Below, piece by piece: positions 1 through 5,153 of a stretch of DNA of 12,386 bases. Under the pieces are notes generated by a model, which did not search any database, was not told the DNA's origin, and saw only the letters and a list, made by a program, of their open reading frames with translations. The stretch spans positions 1 to 12,386 of the forward strand of contig DLME01000212.1 in the NCBI GenBank assembly GCA_002479215.1. The letters are read 5' to 3'. The position numbers and the translations under genes are program-made. Source of the DNA: Syntrophaceae bacterium UBA7544. GTDB lineage: Bacteria; Desulfobacterota; Syntrophia; Syntrophales; Smithellaceae. The number at the start of each line of letters is the position of its first letter. Within the stretch, counting starts at the first letter, position 1.

Positions 1-10
1 TCAGCGGCGG

Positions 11-82
11 TAGTGAGACTCCAATTACGCAAGCGTAGCGTAGCGGAATTGGTTAGACGAACTATCCCGCGGTTGGTCACTA
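11..82. repeat. Palindromic element, copy 1 (TAGTGA...TCACTA ends)
   Basis: This 72-bp segment is bounded by the inverted repeat TAGTGA (11-16) and TCACTA (77-82). Inside is a second stem, CCAATT (21-26) with AATTGG (47-52), and within that a small hairpin ACGC-AA-GCGT (27-36) followed by the direct repeat GCGTA GCGTA. The nested arrangement suggests a structured RNA or a small MITE/REP-like element. No transposase is present. The motif GTGAGACTCCAATT has a close relative in inverted orientation at 5055-5068. Confidence 0.6.
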
Positions 83-119
83 AACATTGTATTTGCGGGA
101 ACGAGTATAGATAAAAATT

Positions 120-179
120 ATGACTGAGAATGTAATTATAATCAGTGGCGGTAGTGAGACTCCAATTACGCAAGCGTAG
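120..179 (+). pseudogene. Truncated 5' copy of thiN (possible 19-codon leader ORF)
   Basis: ATG at 120 opens a frame identical in protein to thiN for 11 residues (MTENVIIISGG). It then continues into the palindromic element as SETPITQA and stops at TAG 177-179. It is most simply a by-product of the tandem duplication. All five differences from the real thiN codons are synonymous, which leaves open that it is, or once was, translated. No convincing Shine-Dalgarno sequence precedes it, but the intact thiN copy also lacks one. An expressed leader peptide is possible but unproven. Confidence 0.5.
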
Positions 180-223
180 CGTAGCGGAATTGGTTAGACG
201 AACTATCCCGCGGTTGGTCACTA
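152..223. repeat. Palindromic element, copy 2 (TAGTGA...TCACTA ends)
   Basis: This is an exact second copy of the element at 11-82, shifted by 141 bases. It lies between the truncated thiN 5' copy (ending at 152) and the leader of the intact gene. All 72 bases are unchanged, whereas the thiN codons beside it have diverged. The right end is 37 bases upstream of the thiN start codon, so the structure would sit in the thiN leader if transcription starts upstream. Confidence 0.6.
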
Positions 224-260
224 AACATTGTATTTGCAGGAATGAGTATAGATAAAGATT

Positions 261-932
261 ATGACTGAGAATGTAATCATAATAAGCGGTGGCCGCTTCG
301 GCGATCCAATATTTTTTAAGAAAAAGATAGCGGAAATAGGAGCCGCTCTGATCATTACCTGCGATGGCGGGGTGCGTCATTTGCAACAATTAGGAATTAA
401 GCCAGATGTGATTATCGGCGATATGGATTCTATTGAGCCTGCTCAACTGATAAGTTACTCCACACAGGGTGTCAAGATTATCAAATATCCGGCCAATAAA
501 GACTTCACCGATACCGAACTGGCTCTTGATTACGCTTTGAATTTGAAGCCAACGGCCATTTATATCTGGGGAGCGCTGGGCGGAAGAATCGATCATACTC
601 TGGCTAATATATTTTTACTTCGTAAAGGACAAAAAGCAGGAATTAAAACTTATCTGATCGATGAATACTGTGAGGCTTTTATCGTTGATAAGAAAGCCTC
701 TTTTGTTGACGCCAAGGGCGTTACTGTTTCTCTTTTTGCCTTTAGTCCCCAAGTCGAAGGTTTATCTCTCAGTGGTTTTGTTTATCCTCTTAAAGGTGCA
801 GTATTGACTATGGGTGAGTCGCTGGGAGTCAGTAACATTATTAATAAAGCTCACGCCAAAATCAGTGTGAGAGCTGGAAATCTTCTAGTGATTCGTTATT
901 GGCAAAAAGGTATTTTCCCGGAGGCGCTTTAA
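261..932 (+). CDS. thiN: Thiamine pyrophosphokinase
   Basis: This 223-residue enzyme transfers diphosphate from ATP to thiamine, giving thiamine diphosphate in the cytosol. Family motifs are all present in order: DGG (35-37), GDMDS (53-57), the acidic KDFTDTE motif (80-86), GGRIDHTLAN (107-116) and SN (191-192) in the C-terminal thiamine-binding beta domain. Length is normal for bacterial ThiN. The ATG at 261 is the only plausible start, since an in-frame stop lies at 249-251 and the protein begins as the family does. The ribosome-binding site is weak (AGGA at 238-241 is too distant). It is the first gene of a thiN-thiD-thiC operon, with thiD 3 bases downstream. Its leader and first 11 codons are duplicated upstream. 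Confidence 0.94.
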   Translation: MTENVIIISGGRFGDPIFFKKKIAEIGAALIITCDGGVRHLQQLGIKPDVIIGDMDSIEPAQLISYSTQGVKIIKYPANKDFTDTELALDYALNLKPTAIYIWGALGGRIDHTLANIFLLRKGQKAGIKTYLIDEYCEAFIVDKKASFVDAKGVTVSLFAFSPQVEGLSLSGFVYPLKGAVLTMGESLGVSNIINKAHAKISVRAGNLLVIRYWQKGIFPEAL

Positions 933-935
933 TTT

Positions 936-1742
936 ATGAAGCCGGTTAAAGTATTATGTATTGGCGGTTCCGATTCCAGCGGTGGTGCAGGGATTCAGGC
1001 GGATTTGAAAGCTATCAACGCCTGCGGCTGTTATGGGATGAGCATTATCACGGCGATTACGGCGCAGAATACGCGGGGGGTTCAGGATATTTATCCGGTT
1101 TCACCGAAGTTTGTCGCCCAGCAGTTGGAATCGGTGTTGAGCGATATTGACGCGGATGCGGTAAAAACCGGAATGCTTCTGACAGCCGGAGTTGTTCAGG
1201 TAGTTGTAAAGAAGATTAAGGAGTATAATATAGGCAGAGTTGTAGTTGATCCGGTGATGATTGCCAAAGGCGGGTGTTCTTTAATGCAGGATAAAGCGCG
1301 GGAGGCGCTTGTAAAAAAGCTTTTGCCTTTAGCTTTTGTTGTAACGCCGAACATACCCGAAGCGGAGGGATTAACACGATCAAAGATTAAATCAGTTGAT
1401 GAGATGAAAAAAGCGGCGGCTTTAATTTATAGTCTCGGCGCGAAGAATGTTGTGATTAAGGGAGGACATCTTCCCGGTGCTAAACAATCAGGCGCCATTG
1501 ATATTCTTTATGACGGGAAGAAATATTACGAGTTTTTCGCTCCCTGGATTGATTCGTACGATACTCATGGTACTGGCTGTACTTACGCTTCAGCCCTGGC
1601 CGCAGAAATTGCCCGCGGTGTAAAAGTTGTTGCCGCGGCGGAAAAAGCGAAAAAGCTGGTCACTGACGCGATAAAAAATTCGCTTAAAATAGGGGCAGGA
1701 CACGGGCCGGTTAATATTTGGGGAAAATGTTTAAATAAATAA
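936..1742 (+). CDS. thiD: Hydroxymethylpyrimidine/phosphomethylpyrimidine kinase
   Basis: ThiD phosphorylates HMP and then HMP-P to HMP-PP, the pyrimidine precursor joined to the thiazole in thiamine synthesis. The 268-residue length is typical of a stand-alone ThiD of the ribokinase-like fold. The N-terminal signature GSDSSGGAGIQADLK is at 11-25, DPVM at 105-108, TPNIPEA at 137-143, KGGH at 175-178, and the anion-hole/catalytic HGTGCT at 211-216 with Cys215. The C-terminal GHGPVN (255-260) is also family-like. GGAGG at 920-924 is the ribosome-binding site, inside the end of thiN. The 3-base gap to thiN indicates co-transcription. It is not fused to ThiE, unlike some anaerobe homologues. Confidence 0.95.
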   Translation: MKPVKVLCIGGSDSSGGAGIQADLKAINACGCYGMSIITAITAQNTRGVQDIYPVSPKFVAQQLESVLSDIDADAVKTGMLLTAGVVQVVVKKIKEYNIGRVVVDPVMIAKGGCSLMQDKAREALVKKLLPLAFVVTPNIPEAEGLTRSKIKSVDEMKKAAALIYSLGAKNVVIKGGHLPGAKQSGAIDILYDGKKYYEFFAPWIDSYDTHGTGCTYASALAAEIARGVKVVAAAEKAKKLVTDAIKNSLKIGAGHGPVNIWGKCLNK

Positions 1743-1743
1743 T

Positions 1744-1787
1744 TGTCATTCCGGACTTGATCCGGAATCCAGGAGCAGCAAATGACA
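1744..1787. repeat. Palindromic repeat holding the thiC RBS and start codon
   Basis: A hairpin ATTCCGGA (1748-1755) / TCCGGAAT (1761-1768) with a five-base loop is enclosed by TGTCATT (1744-1750) and its exact reverse complement AATGACA (1781-1787). The left part, GTCATTCCGGACTTGATCC and onward, resembles short dispersed repeats seen in many bacterial genomes (from memory, no search done). It starts two bases after the thiD stop. The AGGAG at 1771-1775 and the thiC ATG at 1782 both lie within it. The outer arm would pair directly with the start codon, in competition with the inner hairpin, so a translational effect is possible. Confidence 0.75.
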
Positions 1788-3053
1788 CAATTAGAAAAAG
1801 CCCGCAAAGGCTTAATTACGAAAGAAATGAAAATCTGCGCCGCTGAAGAAGGCGTAGACGCAGAATATATCCGTCAGGAGATAGTCGAAGGCACTATTGT
1901 CATCTGCCGCAATGTAGAACATAAGACAATCAAGCCTCTGGCGATAGGAAAGGGTTTGCGCACTAAAGTCAATGCCAATATCGGCACATCGAAAGATCAC
2001 GCTGATTTGAATTTAGAATTAGAGAAGTTAAAAATAGCAGCCGCAGCCGGAGCCGATGCCGTGATGGATCTCTCTACGGGAGGAAACCTGGCCGAAATTA
2101 GAAAAGCAGTTATGAAAAAGTCTTCGGTAGCCATAGGCACGGTGCCGATTTATCAGGCCGCGGTAAAGATGTTGGCGGAAAAGAAAGCGATTTCCGAGAT
2201 GACCGCGGAGGATATGTTTGCCGTAATCGAAGAAAACGGTAAAGACGGTGTCGATTTTATTACGGTTCACTGCGGAGTGACGAAAGACAGTGTCGCGATT
2301 GTGGAAGGGCAGGGGAGAGTTCTGGGAATAGTCAGCCGCGGCGGCTCCATGACAGCGAATTGGATGTATTGCAACAATCACGAAAATCCTCTTTACGAGG
2401 AATACGATAGGCTTCTGGAAATTGCGCATCGTTACGACATGGTATTGAGCCTGGGCGATGGGCTTCGTCCGGGCGCGATTGCCGATGCCACTGATCAAGG
2501 ACAATTGCAGGAGCTGATTATTCTGGGAAAACTGGCCGAGCGAGCTCGTGCCGCAGGTGTGCAGGTGATGATTGAAGGACCCGGCCATGTTCCCATAACT
2601 GATATTGAGGCCAATATTAAACTGCAAAAAAAACTTTGTCAGGGCGCTCCGTTTTATGTTTTAGGGCCTCTGCCGACTGATATTGCTCCTGGTTACGATC
2701 ACATTACCTCCGCCATCGGCGGGGCTATTGCCGGAGCTGCCGGGGCAGATTTTTTGTGCTATGTCACTCCAGCCGAACACTTGCGTCTGCCTACTCTGGC
2801 CGATGTCCGCGAAGGCGTTATTGCTGCGCGTATCGCCGCACATATTGCCGATATTGCCAAAGGTGTTCAGGGGGCGCGTGAAAGAGACCGTAAAATGTCA
2901 GTGTGCCGGAAAAACTTTGATTGGCAAGGGCAAGTTGATTTATCTATTGATCCGGAAAGAACTCTCGCGCTCTTAGAAAAGAGCAAAAGCGCGCAAGATG
3001 AAGGTTGCACCATGTGCGGCGAATTCTGCGCAATTAGGTTAGGTAAAAAATAA
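1782..3053 (+). CDS. thiC: Phosphomethylpyrimidine synthase (HMP-P synthase)
   Basis: ThiC is a radical-SAM enzyme that rearranges aminoimidazole ribotide into HMP-P. The protein is 423 residues, the short form lacking the long N-terminal extension of E. coli ThiC. Visible landmarks are GIGKGLRTKVNANIGTS (starting near 54), MDLSTGG (95-101), GTVPIYQA (119-126), the GPGHVP loop with His269 and PAEHL with His333 (expected zinc ligands), and a C-terminal cysteine motif C409-x2-C412-x3-C416 for the 4Fe-4S cluster. That motif is one residue shorter than the CX2CX4C of E. coli-type ThiC. AGGAG at 1771-1775 is six bases before the ATG. The anaerobic benzimidazole synthase BzaF is a close paralogue, but the thiD/thiN neighbours favour ThiC. 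Confidence 0.9.
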   Translation: MTQLEKARKGLITKEMKICAAEEGVDAEYIRQEIVEGTIVICRNVEHKTIKPLAIGKGLRTKVNANIGTSKDHADLNLELEKLKIAAAAGADAVMDLSTGGNLAEIRKAVMKKSSVAIGTVPIYQAAVKMLAEKKAISEMTAEDMFAVIEENGKDGVDFITVHCGVTKDSVAIVEGQGRVLGIVSRGGSMTANWMYCNNHENPLYEEYDRLLEIAHRYDMVLSLGDGLRPGAIADATDQGQLQELIILGKLAERARAAGVQVMIEGPGHVPITDIEANIKLQKKLCQGAPFYVLGPLPTDIAPGYDHITSAIGGAIAGAAGADFLCYVTPAEHLRLPTLADVREGVIAARIAAHIADIAKGVQGARERDRKMSVCRKNFDWQGQVDLSIDPERTLALLEKSKSAQDEGCTMCGEFCAIRLGKK

Positions 3054-3075
3054 TTGGTAATATTTGAGTCTCATT

Positions 3076-3168
3076 AACCACGGGTATCTATGATACCCTC
3101 CGCCTATGGCGGGATTAATTCCACTTACGCTTCAAACGGAACTCCGTTTGTTTTCAGCGAGTGTCATT
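3076..3168. repeat. Compound palindromic repeat E1 (thiC-abm gap)
   Basis: Three successive hairpins fill the gap: GGGTATC (3082-3088) / GATACCC (3092-3098), CCGCC (3100-3104) / GGCGG (3108-3112), and CAAACGGA (3133-3140) / TCCGTTTG (3143-3150). An outer CGCT/AGCG pair (3128-3131, 3156-3159) extends the third. The element is homologous to the repeat at 4858-5002, sharing AACCACGGGTAT, ATACCCTCCGCCT, GGCGGGAT and a closing TCATT. It ends two bases before the AAGGAGG of the next gene. It could act as a transcript-end structure or mRNA-processing site between thiC and the downstream gene. There is no T-run after the hairpins, so it is not a classical terminator. Confidence 0.7.
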
Positions 3169-3184
3169 AAAAGGAGGCATACAA

Positions 3185-3493
3185 ATGATTCGTGTAATTG
3201 CCGTAGCGACATTAAAAGAAGGTAAGCGAAAAAATTATTTGGAAGAAGTATATAAAATTATGCCCCTGGTGCACATAGAAGACGGCTGTATCGAATACGG
3301 ACCGCATATAGATATGGATTCCGGTATTCCCATTCAGAAAAAGCTTGGTCCTGATACAGTCGCCATTATTGAAAGATGGGAAAGTCTCGAAGCATTAAAA
3401 AAACATGGGATGACACCGCACATGAATAATTTCCGCCGTGCGGTAAAAACTTTTATGCAGTCCATGCAATTACTGGTGCTGACGCCGGCCTAA
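3185..3493 (+). CDS. ABM-domain (YgiN-like) putative quinol monooxygenase
   Basis: This is a 102-residue single-domain protein of the antibiotic biosynthesis monooxygenase (ABM) superfamily, a dimeric ferredoxin-like alpha/beta barrel. The family-type signature ERWESLEALKKHGMTPHM lies at about 62-79, preceded by the MIRVIAVATLKEGK first strand and a DGCIEYG segment near 32-38. The start is ATG 3185 because AAGGAGG (3171-3177) sits seven bases upstream. A GTG at 3161 in the same frame precedes that site and is unlikely. Members include YgiN-type quinol monooxygenases and many proteins of unknown substrate, so the reaction is not determined here. It lies 22 bases before cca and may share its transcript. 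Confidence 0.82.
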   Translation: MIRVIAVATLKEGKRKNYLEEVYKIMPLVHIEDGCIEYGPHIDMDSGIPIQKKLGPDTVAIIERWESLEALKKHGMTPHMNNFRRAVKTFMQSMQLLVLTPA

Positions 3494-3515
3494 TCATTTT
3501 TTTAAGGAGGTGTCC

Positions 3516-4871
3516 TTGTCCGTTGCGCGGGAAAATAAGATAATTGATAAACGCAAAAATGCTGATGAAATATTTGGCAAATTGAAAAAAGCTGGTTTTG
3601 AAGCATATTTTGTCGGCGGTTGTGTGCGCGATTCGCTCTTGGGAAAGATTCCCGACGACTACGATATTGTAACTTCCGCGCTTCCCGATCAAATAATCTC
3701 TCTGTTTCCTCATACCGCAGCAATAGGGGCAAAGTTCGGCGTTGTGGCCGTTATTGTTGAAGGACATCCTTATGAAGTGGCAACATTTCGCAGTGATGAT
3801 ATTTACGAAGACGGAAGAAGGCCTTCCCAGATTCATTTTTCCACAGCGCGTGAAGACGTTTACCGTCGCGATTTTACCGTCAACGGACTATTGATGGACC
3901 CGGTGACGGGCGAGATAATCGATTATGTAGATGGCCGCAAGGATATTAAGAAAAAAATAATTCGAACCGTCGGCAATCCCGAAGAACGTTTTAATGAAGA
4001 TTATTTGCGGATGCTGAGAACCATTCGTTTTGCCGCAAATTTGGATTTTACAATCGAGCCGGACACGAAAAGTTCAATAGAAAGAAATGCCGCGAAAATA
4101 AAACAAATCAGCGCGGAAAGATTGCAGGAGGAACTGGGTAAAATTCTCACGCGCGGAGGCGCGCGCCGCGGTTTTGAATTAATGGCGCAAACAGGGATTT
4201 TAAAGGAAATTTTACCGGAAATAGATAGATTGCAAAAAGTGGAACAGCCGCCGCGTTTTCATCCCGAAGGCGATGTCTGGCAACATACATTAATGATGCT
4301 GGAGTTACTGCCCAAAGAAGATTCCAATGTAAATATATTACTGGCGTGGGCTTCGCTTTTGCATGACACGGGTAAAGCAATTACGCGCACTGAAGATGAA
4401 AATGGCGTGCACTTCTACGGGCATGTTCAAAGTGGAGAAGAAATTGCTGATAATATAATGCGACGATTGAGATTTTCGCGCGCTCATCGGGAAACAGTAC
4501 TTAATCTAATCCATTATCATATGGTTTTTATGAATGTACAGAAAATGCGCCCGGGACGGCTAAAAAGATTCTTGCGCATGCCTGATTTTGATTTGCATCT
4601 GGAGTTGCACCGGCTTGATTGTCTGGCCAGCCACGGGATGCTCGACAATTATGAATTTTGCCGCGATCAGCTGCAGCTGTTAGCGGCGGAAGATTTAAAC
4701 CCGCCGCGCTTGCTTAATGGTAATGATTTGATTGCTCTTGGCTTTGTTCCGGGTAAAATCATCGGGCAAATTTTACAGGCGTTGGAAAACGAACAATTGG
4801 AAGGCAGAATTTCTACTAAAGAAGACGCAAAAAAATACATTCAAAAATACTGGAAAAAACCACGGGTATGA
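3516..4871 (+). CDS. cca: CCA-adding tRNA nucleotidyltransferase (class II, with HD domain)
   Basis: This protein of about 451 residues adds or repairs the 3' CCA end of tRNAs. The nucleotidyltransferase head has GGCVRD (34-39), the metal-binding DDYDI (47-51), and RRDFTVNGLLMDP (117-129). The neck holds ERFNEDYLRMLRTIRF (157-172), which contains the EDxxR nucleotide-selecting motif. A C-terminal HD domain shows HPEGDVWQHT (249-258) and LLHDTGKA (281-288), suggesting phosphohydrolase activity as in E. coli Cca. TTG at 3516 is preferred because AAGGAGG (3504-3510) is five bases away. The in-frame GTG at 3510 overlaps that site. An A-adding enzyme or poly(A) polymerase is an alternative, since some lineages split CC- and A-adding activities. 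The last three codons and the stop fall in a repeat. Confidence 0.9.
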   Translation: MSVARENKIIDKRKNADEIFGKLKKAGFEAYFVGGCVRDSLLGKIPDDYDIVTSALPDQIISLFPHTAAIGAKFGVVAVIVEGHPYEVATFRSDDIYEDGRRPSQIHFSTAREDVYRRDFTVNGLLMDPVTGEIIDYVDGRKDIKKKIIRTVGNPEERFNEDYLRMLRTIRFAANLDFTIEPDTKSSIERNAAKIKQISAERLQEELGKILTRGGARRGFELMAQTGILKEILPEIDRLQKVEQPPRFHPEGDVWQHTLMMLELLPKEDSNVNILLAWASLLHDTGKAITRTEDENGVHFYGHVQSGEEIADNIMRRLRFSRAHRETVLNLIHYHMVFMNVQKMRPGRLKRFLRMPDFDLHLELHRLDCLASHGMLDNYEFCRDQLQLLAAEDLNPPRLLNGNDLIALGFVPGKIIGQILQALENEQLEGRISTKEDAKKYIQKYWKKPRV

Positions 4872-5002
4872 GCCCCAAAGCAAGCTTTGGAAATCGATTA
4901 CGCAGCAAGCTGCGGTGTATTATATCATACCCTCCGCCTTTCGGCGGGATAATTCGACCTGCAAGCTTCAGTGCACTCTGTTTCTGAAGCTTGGGTCTCA
5001 TT
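4858..5002. repeat. Compound palindromic repeat E2 (end of cca and gap)
   Basis: This is a longer relative of the repeat at 3076-3168. GGGTATG (4864-4870) pairs with CATACCC (4926-4932), enclosing two mini-hairpins: CCAAAGC-AA-GCTTTGG (4875-4890) and CGCAGC-AA-GCTGCG (4901-4914). Then follow CCGCC/GGCGG (4934-4938, 4943-4947) and CAAGCTTCAG (4962-4971) / CTGAAGCTTG (4984-4993). Relative to E1, about 55 bases are inserted between the arms of the first stem. The first stem's seventh pair is C-G in E1 and G-C here. It overlaps the cca 3' end, so its first bases encode Pro-Arg-Val-stop. Confidence 0.75.
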
Positions 5003-5010
5003 ACAACTTG

Positions 5011-5068
5011 CCAATTCCGACGTGTGACCTTTAGGTTATACGCTTAGCTTTCGGAATTGGAGTTTCAC
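5011..5068. repeat. Long hairpin related to the thiN-upstream element
   Basis: CCAATTCCGA (5011-5020) pairs perfectly with TCGGAATTGG (5051-5060). Inside it, CGTGTGACCT (5021-5030) can pair with AGGTTATACG (5033-5042) using two G-U wobbles, so the whole forms one long bulged stem. Read on the opposite strand it begins GTGAAACTCCAATTCCG, matching GTGAGACTCCAATTACG at 14-30. It fills most of the remaining cca-peptidase gap. No T-run follows. The rest of the gap to 5153 is AT-rich, with no further feature seen. Confidence 0.6.
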
Positions 5069-5153
5069 AAATAAATATGCAGCAAATCTATTTTCTGGTA
5101 AACTATCATTCAGAAGATCAATCTTTAAAAAATATTCAAAGAATGATGAATCG

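Larger units (their letters stand above)
1..293 (+). repeat. Tandem array of a 141-bp unit spanning the thiN leader and first codons
   Basis: Two full units (1-141 and 142-282) are followed by an 11-base remnant (283-293) that is part of the functional thiN gene. The units differ at only five positions (5/146, 97/238, 102/243, 116/257 and 137/278). Each unit holds a palindromic element, about 37 bases of leader and the start of thiN (ATG at 120 and again at 261). Positions 1-11 already read as the end of another thiN 5' copy, so the array probably extends left of the window. Similarity stops after thiN codon 11. The upstream copy runs into the next element and reaches a stop after 19 codons. 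Confidence 0.9.

Noticed and set aside
120..275. ACTGAGA near the thiN starts as part of a TPP riboswitch
   Set aside because: The bases are thiN codons 2-4 and none of the other conserved riboswitch segments is found nearby.
1..282. CRISPR-like array from the regular spacing of repeats
   Set aside because: The 141-bp units are near-identical along their whole length, so there are no variable spacers. It is a tandem duplication.
2028..2627. A 199-codon open frame on the minus strand inside thiC
   Set aside because: It lies fully inside a well-conserved gene on the other strand and its protein shows no recognisable motif. It is an antisense shadow.
3161..3184. GTG at 3161 as an upstream start for the ABM-domain gene
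   Set aside because: It lies within the E1 repeat and before the AAGGAGG. The extra residues would be translated from the ribosome-binding site itself, and ATG 3185 is correctly spaced.
3510..3515. GTG at 3510 as start of cca
   Set aside because: Its first base belongs to the AAGGAGG site. TTG 3516 is at a workable spacing.
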